Shown: piece after piece, positions 56,313 to 64,000 of the stretch
How positions within the stretch are numbered: position 1 is the stretch's first letter
Layout: each line of letters starts with the position of its first letter
Assembly: GCF_002742445.1 (NCBI RefSeq)
Contig: NZ_NJNQ01000003.1
Location: 186,001-250,000 of the forward strand
Length of the DNA stretch: 64,000 nucleotides
DNA from: Bifidobacterium sp. N4G05
GTDB taxonomy: Bacteria > Actinomycetota > Actinomycetes > Actinomycetales > Bifidobacteriaceae
Reading direction: 5' to 3'
Translations under genes and position numbers: made by a program
Notes under the pieces: generated by a model
The model's input: the letters and a program-made list of their open reading frames with translations, nothing else
The model's database searches: none
What the model was told of the DNA's origin: nothing

Positions 56313-56911
56313 CACAGAGCGCCCTTCGTGCTCGGAATACCATCGACACGCGGATCCGGCTCGATGGCGAAACGCAGCGCACGCGCCAAGGCCTTGAACT
56401 CGGCTTCGGCGATGTGGTGCGGATCACGGCCAGAGATCACCTGCAGATGCAGGCAGATTCCGGCATGCATGGCGATGGATTCCATAACGTGACGCACGAG
56501 GGAGCCAGTGAAATGGCCGCCGATCATGCAGTATTCGAAGCCTTCCGGCTCTCCGGTGCACACGCAGTACGGGCGTCCGGAAATATCGACCACAGCCTTG
56601 GCGAGCGCCTCATCCAACGGCACGGTGGCGTCGGCAAAACGACGGATGCCACGCTTGTCACCCAACGCCTGCTTCAACGCCTCGCCGAATACGATGGCAA
56701 TGTCTTCGACGGTGTGGTGCGCGTCGATGTCGGTGTCACCGGCGGCTTTGATAGTCAGGTCGATCAGCGAATGCTTGCCGAGTGCCGTCATCATATGGTT
56801 GTAGAACGGCACCGAAGTGTCGATGTCGGTTTTGCCTGTGCCATCGAGATTCAGGCTCAGTTCGACTTTGGATTCGCTGGTTTCACGAACGATGGTTGCG
56901 GTACGCGCCAT
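56312..56911 (-). CDS. hisB: Imidazoleglycerol-phosphate dehydratase HisB
   Basis: Dehydrates IGP to imidazole acetol phosphate with Mn-bound histidines. The 199 residues contain the duplicated metal motifs [19 protein letters not shown] and [19 protein letters not shown]. Also present are [19 protein letters not shown] (as VPFYNHMMT) and VDISGRPY. This is the monofunctional form without the HisN phosphatase domain. ATG 56911 is preceded by AAGGAG. Confidence 0.95.
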   Translation of the reverse strand: MARTATIVRETSESKVELSLNLDGTGKTDIDTSVPFYNHMMTALGKHSLIDLTIKAAGDTDIDAHHTVEDIAIVFGEALKQALGDKRGIRRFADATVPLDEALAKAVVDISGRPYCVCTGEPEGFEYCMIGGHFTGSLVRHVMESIAMHAGICLHLQVISGRDPHHIAEAEFKALARALRFAIEPDPRVDGIPSTKGAL

Positions 56912-56970
56912 GTTGCGACTCCTTTTGAAAATGCTCGATCCTGCTTTGGTGCAGTTTTTACGTATGTATT

Positions 56971-58146
56971 TCAGTCCTGTTCCACAATACGCAGCACTTC
57001 GACCAATGCTTCGCGGAAACGCGCCATTTCCTCGTCGGTGCCCATGCATACGCGCATCCAGCCATCAGGGCCGACGGTACGGATGAGCACGCCACGCTTG
57101 AGCAGTTCGTCGAAGATGCGGCTGCGATCGTCGAAATGACCGCCAAACAGGATGAAGTTGGACTGTGTTTCGGCCACTTCGAGCGGCTGTCCCTTGTAGG
57201 TTTGTTCCTTGAGCCACGCTGCGGTCTGATTACGAATGTCACGCAGGTGTGCCACACGGCTGAGCTGCTCGTCGGTATGTTCGAATGCGGCAAGCGCGGC
57301 TGCCTGGGTGACGGCCGACAGGTGGTACGGCATGCGCACGATGCGCACGCAGTCGATGATGCCCTTGTTGGCGGCCAGATAGCCGACTCGTGCGCCTGCG
57401 AAGGCGAACGCCTTGCTCATGGTTCGGCTCACGGCGAGATTCTCATACTCGTCGATGAGTTCGAGCGCGGTGGGCGTGCCCGGATCACGGAATTCGATGT
57501 AGGCTTCGTCCACTACGACCACCGGATGCACGCCCTCGGCGGCGCCTTCGACTTCAGCGGTTTTGGCGGCGTCAAGCACACGCTTGAGATCGTCCATCTT
57601 CAGCGGGGTGCCGGTCGGATTGTTCGGGCTGGTGAGCACGATCATGGCCGGCTTGACGTCTTCGATCGCTTTGATGGTGGCGTCGACGTTCAGTGAGAAA
57701 TCCTCGTTGCGGTGCGCAAGCTTCCACGTGGTGAACGTGTCGCGAGCATATTCCGGATACATCGAATACGTCGGATCGCAACCGAGCGCAATGCGCCCTG
57801 GACCGCCGAAAGCCTGGAACAGCTGCAGCATGATCTCGTTGGACCCGTTGGCGCCCCACAGCTGGTCGACTTCCATCTTAACGCCGGACTCGCGTTCGAG
57901 ATAGCCGCAGAACGCCTGACGCAACGCGATATGCTCACGATCCGGGTAACGGTTGAGCGACGGGGCGATCTCCTTGACTCGCTGCGCGATGGTTTCGACC
58001 ACTGCCGGTTCCGGCGCATACGGGTTCTCGTTGACGTTGAGGCATACAGGCACGTCCAATTGCGGCGCACCGTACGGCTCTTCGCCGATCAGATCGTTAC
58101 GCAGCGGGAGATATGCCGGAATGGCGTTGCTGGAAGTCTCACTCAT
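56971..58146 (-). CDS. hisC: Histidinol-phosphate aminotransferase HisC
   Basis: PLP enzyme transferring an amino group from glutamate to imidazole acetol phosphate. The 391 residues show [56 protein letters not shown] and the PLP lysine in [20 protein letters not shown]. It overlaps hisD by four bases (ATGA). This class I/II fold also serves aromatic amino acids in some bacteria; operon context fixes the role. Confidence 0.95.
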   Translation of the reverse strand: MSETSSNAIPAYLPLRNDLIGEEPYGAPQLDVPVCLNVNENPYAPEPAVVETIAQRVKEIAPSLNRYPDREHIALRQAFCGYLERESGVKMEVDQLWGANGSNEIMLQLFQAFGGPGRIALGCDPTYSMYPEYARDTFTTWKLAHRNEDFSLNVDATIKAIEDVKPAMIVLTSPNNPTGTPLKMDDLKRVLDAAKTAEVEGAAEGVHPVVVVDEAYIEFRDPGTPTALELIDEYENLAVSRTMSKAFAFAGARVGYLAANKGIIDCVRIVRMPYHLSAVTQAAALAAFEHTDEQLSRVAHLRDIRNQTAAWLKEQTYKGQPLEVAETQSNFILFGGHFDDRSRIFDELLKRGVLIRTVGPDGWMRVCMGTDEEMARFREALVEVLRIVEQD

Positions 58147-59543
58147 CGAAGGCCTGCCTGCTCTTCCTGTTCCTTGATGGTTTCCTTGTTGTACGGATCG
58201 TCGATGAAGCGGCTCAGCACGCTTTCGCCGTGTGCCGGCAGATCTTCCGAAACGGCGAAGGCGTTCACGCGAGCAGCGAGGGTCTTCAGGCCCTGCTCGT
58301 CGTATTCGATGACTTCGACCGGCTTCATGAAGGTGTGCACGCCCAGGCCGGAGGCGAAACGTGCAGTGCCGGAGGTCGGCAGCACGTGGTTGGAGCCGGA
58401 CATGTAATCGCCCAGCGGCACCGGAGAATACGGGCCACGGAAGACGGCACCGGCGTTGCGGATCTTGGCGATCACGGCATCCGGGTCGGCGGTCTGGACC
58501 TCAAGGTGTTCGGCGGCATACGCGTTGGCCGCGTCGATGGACTGTTCGATGCCATCGGTGAGGATGATGCCGGACTGACGACCACGCAGCGACGTGTTCA
58601 CACGCTCGGAATGCTCGGTGCGAGGCACGCGGTACTTGAGATCCTCCTGCACCTGTTCGGCGATCTCTTCGCTGTCGGTGATGAGCACGGAACCGGCGAG
58701 TTCGTCATGCTCGGCTTGGCCGATCAGATCGGCGGCCAGCCAGCTCGGATTGGCGCCCTTGTCTGCGATGATGGCGATTTCGGTCGGTCCTGCCACGGCG
58801 TCGATGCCGACAATACCCGACACCATACGCTTGGCGGTAGCGACGAAAATGTTGCCAGGACCGGTGATCTTGTCGACCGGATCGCACAGGATCTCACCGT
58901 CCTGCGGTTCGGAACCCTTGGCACCGTAGGCGAACATGGCCACGGCCTGAGCGCCGCCGACCGCATACACTTCATCAACGCCAAGAATGGCGCAGGTGGC
59001 GAGAATGGTCTTGTCAGGCAGACCATCGGCATTGTTACGGCTCGGCGGGGTTGCGATGGCGAGAGATTCCACGCCGGCGGCCTGTGCCGGAACCACGTTC
59101 ATGATAACGGAGCTCGGGTAGACAGCCTTGCCGCCAGGCACATACAGACCGACACGCTGCACCGGAATCCAACGTTCGGAAACGCGGGCACCCTCAGCCA
59201 GATCGGTGTGGAACGGTGCCGGCACCTGGGAAGCGGACACGGCGCGGGAACGACGCACGGACTCTTCGATGGCGGCACGCACTTCCGGATCCAACTCGTC
59301 GACGGCGGCCTTCATGGCTTCCACCGGCACGCGCAGATTCTCCGGACGGATATGGTCGAATTTCTCCGCGAAGTCACGCAGGGCCGCAGCACCGCGGGCC
59401 TTCACATCGTCAAGAATGGGCTGCACGAGATCGGTTGCCTCGTTGGTGCCCATCTCGGCGCGGGGCATAGCCTCCAGCATTTCAGCTCGGGTCAACTTCT
59501 TGCCGCGCAGGTCAATGATTCGCATATAGTTTTCTTCGCTCAT
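58143..59543 (-). CDS. hisD: Histidinol dehydrogenase HisD, first gene of the his operon
   Basis: Zn enzyme that oxidises L-histidinol to histidine in two NAD-dependent steps. The protein is 466 residues from ATG 59543, or 460 from MRIIDLRGK at 59525. Motifs: VGLYVPGGKAVYPSSVIMNVVPA, KITGPGNIFVATAKRMV, AGPTEIAIIADKGANPSWLAADLIGQAEHDE, and C-terminal HLEVQTADPDAV plus GDYMSGSNHVLPTSGTARFASGL with zinc ligands. Operon order is hisD-hisC-hisB-orf-hisH-priA-glnA. The promoter should lie in 59544-59649. Confidence 0.95.
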   Translation of the reverse strand: MSEENYMRIIDLRGKKLTRAEMLEAMPRAEMGTNEATDLVQPILDDVKARGAAALRDFAEKFDHIRPENLRVPVEAMKAAVDELDPEVRAAIEESVRRSRAVSASQVPAPFHTDLAEGARVSERWIPVQRVGLYVPGGKAVYPSSVIMNVVPAQAAGVESLAIATPPSRNNADGLPDKTILATCAILGVDEVYAVGGAQAVAMFAYGAKGSEPQDGEILCDPVDKITGPGNIFVATAKRMVSGIVGIDAVAGPTEIAIIADKGANPSWLAADLIGQAEHDELAGSVLITDSEEIAEQVQEDLKYRVPRTEHSERVNTSLRGRQSGIILTDGIEQSIDAANAYAAEHLEVQTADPDAVIAKIRNAGAVFRGPYSPVPLGDYMSGSNHVLPTSGTARFASGLGVHTFMKPVEVIEYDEQGLKTLAARVNAFAVSEDLPAHGESVLSRFIDDPYNKETIKEQEEQAGLR

Positions 59544-59591
59544 AACGCCCCATGGTAACAACGTAATGTCACGAGAACGCCTGCACGTCTC

Positions 59592-59627
59592 AAGTTCAGC
59601 CGCATAGTGAGATATTCGGCTGAACTT
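59592..59627 (-). terminator. Hairpin between dnaE and hisD
   Basis: AAGTTCAGCCG (59592-59602) and CGGCTGAACTT (59617-59627) form a perfect 11-base stem with a 14-base loop, 22 bases past the dnaE stop. With no T run it may be a weak terminator for dnaE or a control element of the his promoter. Confidence 0.5.
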
Positions 59628-59649
59628 TCGGCATCATCCCCACGACCGG

Positions 59650-62600
59650 TCAGCCCAAAGGCAGAGAACTGGGACCGAAAAGGATTTTGATTTCAGCGAA
59701 CAGACTCGTGTCGCGGCGCACGCGGAAACGGTCGCCGAACGTCAGTACCTTGGCGTTGCCCTTATCGTCCATCAATGCGAGCTTCACTTCGCAGGGTCCA
59801 GGATGATTCGAGAGAATCTGCCCCAACTGCTGCACATGCGATTGGTCAAGCGCGATCGGCGGCAGCATAATCGTCACCGGCTTCTCATCTTGCGCCTCCA
59901 ACGTCGGCACGTTGAATTCCGTGGCACGCATGCTCACCGTCTCATCGCGTTTTTCGACCTGTCCACGGATCTGCACCACCGTATCGACTGCCAGTTCGGG
60001 AGCGGCGGCCTCGTATACCTTGCCGAAGAACATGCACTGGATGGAGCTTTCCAAATCCTCAATCGTCACAATCGCCCAAGGATTACCCTTCTTCGACACG
60101 CGACGATCCACATTCGTGATCAAGCCCGCCACCGTCACCTGCTGACCGTCAGGCATATTTGCGGCACGATCAATCAGATGCGCGATCGACATTTCACACA
60201 ACGACGCCAGAATCGACTGCATGCCGCTCAACGGATGGTCGGACACATACAAACCAAGCATTTCACGCTCGAAATTCAACTTGGTTTTCTTATCCCACTC
60301 CTCCACGTCAGGCACGTTCACCATGGCATCACCCATGCCGGCATCATCTTCGCCGGAATCCTCCAAATCGGCGAACAAATCAAACTGGCCCTCAGCCTGC
60401 TTACGCTTCAAACCGACCACCGAATTGATCGCAGCCTCATGAATCGTAAACAACGCACGACGGTTCGGATCAATCGAATCAAACGCACCGGCCTTGATCA
60501 ACGATTCAACCAATCGACGATTCAATGCCTCCATCGGCACACGCTTGATGAAATCAGGGAAATTCACATACTTGCCATGACTGCCGTCACGTTCCTTGAC
60601 GATCGCATCAACCGCAGCCTTGCCAACGTTACGAATGGCGCCAAGACCAAAACGCACCACATCGCCAACAGCGGAATACTCATACACCGACTCGTTCACA
60701 TCAGGCGACAACACCTGAATGCCCATGCGGCGAGCCTCACCCAAATACAACGCGGTCTTATCTTTGTTCGTGCTCGCACCCTGCAGCAAAGCCGCCATGA
60801 ACTCCACCGGATAGTGCGTCTTCAAATACGCGGTCCAATACGAAATCAAACCGTATGCGGCCGAATGCGCCTTATTGAACGCGTAGCCTGAGAACGGCAC
60901 CAAAATATCCCACACGGCCTGAGCCGCCTCCTGAGAATACCCATGCTCCTTCATGCCCGCGAAGAACGGCACCTTCTCCTTGGCCAGTACCTCAGGCTTC
61001 TTCTTACCCATCGCTCGACGAAGCACATCTGCCTTGCCCAACGAATAACCAGCCAAAATACGCGCAGCCGACTGTACCTGCTCCTGGTACACAATCAGAC
61101 CATACGTCTCATCAAGCACCTCCTTCAGCGGCTCAGCCACCTCAGGATGAATCGGCGTGATCTTCTGCAAACCATTCTTACGCTTCGCATAATTCGTATG
61201 CGAATCCATATCCATCGGACCAGGACGATACAACGCGATCAATGCGGAAATATCGTTGAAGTTATTCGGCTTCAACGTTTTCAGCAACGAACGCATACCA
61301 TCGGAATCCAACTGGAACACACCAAGCGTGTCACCTCGCGACAACAGATCGTACGTGGCACGGTCATCCAACGGAATCTTCGTATGGTCGATACGCTCCT
61401 TGCCATTCGCCTCGATATTATTCAACGTATCGCGAATAACCGTTAAGTTGGAAAGACCAAGAAAATCCATCTTGACCAAACCGAGCGTTTCACACGTATG
61501 ATATTCCAACGTGGTCGTAACCGTACCATCGGTACGTTCCAGCAGCGGCGACGTATTCGAAATCGGCTCGCTACCCATGATCGTGGCGCACGCATGCACG
61601 CCGGTCTGACGAATCAACCCCTCAATACCCATCGCCTCATCCGTAACACGCTTCGCATCCGGATCGGAATCATACAATTCACGGAATTCACGAGCCTCCG
61701 CATAACGTTTCGACGTCGGCTCGAAAATATCGCGCAACGGAATATCCTTGCCACCCGTCTGCGCCGGCGGCAACGCCTTGGTGATACGCTCGCCCATGGA
61801 GAATTCGTAGCCCATGATTCGCGCGGAATCCTTCAGCGCCTGCTTGGTTTTGATGGTGCCGTAGATCACACATTGCGCGACCTTGTCTCGACCGTACTTG
61901 TCGCCGACGTAATCAAGCACTCGGCCGCGGCCATCCGGATCGAAATCGACGTCGATATCAGGTAGTGACACACGTTCCGGATTAAGGAATCGTTCGAAGA
62001 TCAGACCATGTTTAATCGGGTCGAGTTCGGTGATGCCCATGGCGTACGCCACCATGGCTCCTGCCGCGGATCCACGGCCCGGCCCCACCATCACGCCATG
62101 CGATTTGGCCCAGTTGATGTAGTCGGCCACCACGAGGAAGTATCCGCAGAACTGCATCTGGCAGATCACACCGCATTCGTAATCGGCCTGCTTAAGCACT
62201 TCGATCGGCGGATGACCGTCATAGCGCTGTTCCAAGCCTTCCTCGACTTTTCGCAGGAACAGCGAGGTCTCGTCCCAGCCTTCCGGGCAGTCGAATTGCG
62301 GCATGAACGCGCCGTCCTCATGATCGTCGAACATGACATTGCAGCGTTCGGCGATTTCCAACGTGTTGTCACACGCTTCGGGAATGTCTTTGAACAGTTC
62401 GCGCATTTCTTCGGCAGATTTCAGGTAGTAGCCGGTTCCGTCGAATTTGAATCGTCCCGGCTCGTCCAACGTGGAACCCGAGTTGATGCACAGCATGGCG
62501 TCCTGCGAGCCCGCGTCTTCGGCACGCACGTAATGCGAATCGTTGGTGGCAAGCAGCGGCGCGTTCAGTTTTTTCGCAATGTCCAGCAGACCGTCGGTCA

Positions 62601-63240
62601 CTTGCTTTTCGATTTTCAGACCGTGGTCCATGAATTCGATATAAAAATTGTCGCGTCCGAAAATATCCTGTAATTCCCCTGCAGCACGCAATGCTTCGTC
62701 GAATTGGCCGAGCAGCAGTCGCGTTTGGATGATTCCTGACGGGCATCCGGAAGATGCGATGATGCCTTTGGAATATTTGGCAAGGATTTCCTTATCCATT
62801 CGAGGGTATCGCATGACACGTCCCTCAAGATTCGCGTCGGTGGACGCTTTCATAAGATTGACGAGGCCTTCGTCGGTTTCGGCCCACATCGTAAGGTGGG
62901 TGATCAGGCCGCCGCCGGATACGTCGTTAGGGTTGCGCCGGCGATGCTGCGGATCGATATCGGGATTCCAGTTGGTGTCCCAGCTGACGCGGGTTTGGTC
63001 CTGTCGCGCGGTTTCCGGCGTCACATACGCTTCGATGCCGATGATCGGTTTGACGCCCTCTTTGACCGCGGTGCTCCACATTTCGTATGCACCATGCATG
63101 TTGCCATGGTCGGTGATGCCGACGGCGGGCATATTGAGTTCTTTGGCACGCTTGACCAGATCCGGAATTTTCGATGCGCCGTCAAGCAGCGAATAATGCG
63201 TGTGATTATGCAGTTGTACGAAATTTCCGGAAGTAGCCAT
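59650..63240 (-). CDS. dnaE: DNA polymerase III alpha subunit DnaE
   Basis: Main replicative polymerase. The 1196 residues start with a PHP domain (FVQLHNHTHYSLLDGASKI, GITDHGNMHGAYEMW). The polymerase palm follows, with GPGRGSAAGAMVAYAMGITELDP and catalytic aspartates in SLPDIDVDFDPDGRGRVLDYV. Later come QEQVQSAARILAGYSLGKADVLRRAMGKKK, the helix-hairpin-helix NVGKAAVDAIV, and a C-terminal OB fold (VTVAGLITNVDRRVSKKGNPWAIVTIEDL). Length and order fit DnaE1. ATG 63240 is chosen three codons inside the longest frame because the conserved N-terminus begins there. It lies 34 bases after the pseudouridine synthase gene. Confidence 0.96.
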   Translation of the reverse strand: MATSGNFVQLHNHTHYSLLDGASKIPDLVKRAKELNMPAVGITDHGNMHGAYEMWSTAVKEGVKPIIGIEAYVTPETARQDQTRVSWDTNWNPDIDPQHRRRNPNDVSGGGLITHLTMWAETDEGLVNLMKASTDANLEGRVMRYPRMDKEILAKYSKGIIASSGCPSGIIQTRLLLGQFDEALRAAGELQDIFGRDNFYIEFMDHGLKIEKQVTDGLLDIAKKLNAPLLATNDSHYVRAEDAGSQDAMLCINSGSTLDEPGRFKFDGTGYYLKSAEEMRELFKDIPEACDNTLEIAERCNVMFDDHEDGAFMPQFDCPEGWDETSLFLRKVEEGLEQRYDGHPPIEVLKQADYECGVICQMQFCGYFLVVADYINWAKSHGVMVGPGRGSAAGAMVAYAMGITELDPIKHGLIFERFLNPERVSLPDIDVDFDPDGRGRVLDYVGDKYGRDKVAQCVIYGTIKTKQALKDSARIMGYEFSMGERITKALPPAQTGGKDIPLRDIFEPTSKRYAEAREFRELYDSDPDAKRVTDEAMGIEGLIRQTGVHACATIMGSEPISNTSPLLERTDGTVTTTLEYHTCETLGLVKMDFLGLSNLTVIRDTLNNIEANGKERIDHTKIPLDDRATYDLLSRGDTLGVFQLDSDGMRSLLKTLKPNNFNDISALIALYRPGPMDMDSHTNYAKRKNGLQKITPIHPEVAEPLKEVLDETYGLIVYQEQVQSAARILAGYSLGKADVLRRAMGKKKPEVLAKEKVPFFAGMKEHGYSQEAAQAVWDILVPFSGYAFNKAHSAAYGLISYWTAYLKTHYPVEFMAALLQGASTNKDKTALYLGEARRMGIQVLSPDVNESVYEYSAVGDVVRFGLGAIRNVGKAAVDAIVKERDGSHGKYVNFPDFIKRVPMEALNRRLVESLIKAGAFDSIDPNRRALFTIHEAAINSVVGLKRKQAEGQFDLFADLEDSGEDDAGMGDAMVNVPDVEEWDKKTKLNFEREMLGLYVSDHPLSGMQSILASLCEMSIAHLIDRAANMPDGQQVTVAGLITNVDRRVSKKGNPWAIVTIEDLESSIQCMFFGKVYEAAAPELAVDTVVQIRGQVEKRDETVSMRATEFNVPTLEAQDEKPVTIMLPPIALDQSHVQQLGQILSNHPGPCEVKLALMDDKGNAKVLTFGDRFRVRRDTSLFAEIKILFGPSSLPLG

Positions 63241-63274
63241 GCGTTCCAATCTACCGGTGATTGGTGACGTGCGC

Positions 63275-64000
63275 TCACGCTTCGGGCTTGTCTTGTGTGT
63301 CGTGTCTGTCGCGCATCACATCAAGCGCATGCTCCAGATCAGCTGGGTAATGTGATTTCACCGTAGTCCAGACACGGGTTCGCGGATGGCGGAATTCGAG
63401 TTGCATCGCGTGCAGCCACTGCCGTTCCAGTCCTAACGTTTCGCTCAGTTGCGGATTGGCGCCATACATGGCGTCTCCGGCAAGCGGATGCCCGATGGAT
63501 GAGAAATGCACGCGAATCTGATGCGTACGCCCGGTTTCAAGGTTCACGGAAACTAGTGTCGCCTCACCGAAACGTTCCATCACATCCCAATGGGTAATGG
63601 CCTCTTTGCCGGCAGGAGTCACGCAAAAACGAAAATCGGAGACTTTGGCGCGACCGATCGGTGCTTCGATGGTTGCTTTGTTTTCCTTGAGATTGCCTTG
63701 CACGAGCGCATGATAGGTTTTTACGACTTCATGTTCGGCGAATTGTCTGCGCATTTCCACATAGGCGAGATCGGACTTGCATACGAGCATCAATCCGGAT
63801 GTGCCCACGTCGAGGCGGGATACGATGCCTTGACGCCCTGCAGCGCCATAAGAAGTGATGTGCACTCCCCTGTCGAGCAGACTGCCGAGCACCGTCGGAC
63901 CGGTCCAGCCGACGGAAGCATGAGCCGCCACACCCACCGGTTTGTCAACCACCACCACATCGTCGTCTTCATAGACCACGGCCATATCATGCGCGATCGG
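63275..64000 (-). CDS. rluD: RluA/RluD-family pseudouridine synthase (5' end cut by window)
   Basis: Isomerises uridine in 23S rRNA. The visible part reads ...PIAHDMAVVYEDDDVVVVDKPVGVAAH, which is continuous with the usual PIPLDIVYEDDD block. The frame therefore stays open to base 64000 and the start and S4 domain lie outside. The catalytic Asp is in SRLDVGTSGLMLVCKS, followed by KTYHALVQG, NLETGRTHQIRVHFSSIGHPLAGDAMYG and LHAMQLEFRHPRT. An internal Met at 63985 is not a plausible start. It is co-directional with dnaE. Confidence 0.9.
   Translation of the reverse strand, partial: PIAHDMAVVYEDDDVVVVDKPVGVAAHASVGWTGPTVLGSLLDRGVHITSYGAAGRQGIVSRLDVGTSGLMLVCKSDLAYVEMRRQFAEHEVVKTYHALVQGNLKENKATIEAPIGRAKVSDFRFCVTPAGKEAITHWDVMERFGEATLVSVNLETGRTHQIRVHFSSIGHPLAGDAMYGANPQLSETLGLERQWLHAMQLEFRHPRTRVWTTVKSHYPADLEHALDVMRDRHDTQDKPEA

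Noticed and set aside
58113..59558. Long open frame antisense to hisD (481 codons)
   Set aside because: Mirror of hisD; no recognisable domain, and it would oppose the whole his operon.

Overview
The window reads as an ordinary chromosomal segment of a Bifidobacterium; the species is not called. Evidence is a moderately GC-rich coding style, a tmRNA whose tag reads AKSNRTEFALAA, a fused OppDF ATPase, a PriA-type HisA, MraZ/HelD/LexA/NrdR genes of actinobacterial type and an actinobacterial SOS-box cluster. There is no prophage, insertion sequence, CRISPR array or rRNA/tRNA operon. Almost every gene is intact; only the last one runs off the right edge.

Layout. 1-2.7 kb: a catalytically complete MurE ligase and a FemAB-type interpeptide-bridge enzyme (+). 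2.8-6.7 kb: folC (-), then an Xaa-Pro aminopeptidase and a NUDIX hydrolase (+). 6.8-12.6 kb: an oligopeptide ABC importer oppA-oppB-oppC-oppDF (-). 12.9-17.4 kb: a sugar locus with a ROK repressor, a fructokinase, tmRNA (ssrA) and an AGE-family sugar isomerase/epimerase (+). 17.5-31.9 kb: the division and cell wall (dcw) cluster on the minus strand, transcribed mraZ-rsmH-ftsL-ftsI-(murE-like)-murF-mraY-murD-ftsW-murG-murC-ftsQ. 32.1-37.3 kb: helD, serA, nrdR (-), lexA. 37.4-41.2 kb: a cation-efflux protein, L-lactate dehydrogenase and HflX (-). 41.4-46.1 kb: a small methyltransferase overlapping a large HrpA-type helicase (+). 46.2-52.4 kb: an ABC export set (permease, adaptor with peptidoglycan-binding repeat, lipoprotein, divergent ATPase), an MFS exporter and an unknown membrane-anchored wall protein. 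52.5-59.5 kb: hisD-hisC-hisB-orf-hisH-priA-glnA (-). 59.6-64 kb: dnaE and an RluD-type pseudouridine synthase (-).

Most interesting points. (1) The murE slot of the dcw cluster holds an intact but catalytically dead MurE-like protein without P-loop or ATPase domain, while the real MurE lies about 26 kb away beside a FemAB gene. (2) A 6-3-6 palindrome ATTAAC-NNN-GTTAAT overlaps the spacer and -10 of the ROK gene promoter and recurs upstream of the AGE-family gene. This ties repressor, fructokinase and isomerase into one predicted regulon, plausibly mannose to fructose to fructose-6-phosphate. (3) Several unassigned operators are readable: inverted arms flanking the oppA promoter, a 9-5-9 operator between the MFS gene and the wall protein, a TGTGAGCGCTCACA palindrome before ldh, MraZ boxes and a LexA box cluster. 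(4) An unknown acidic protein gene is translationally coupled inside the histidine operon. Protein families are recognised from motifs read by eye; no database search was run.
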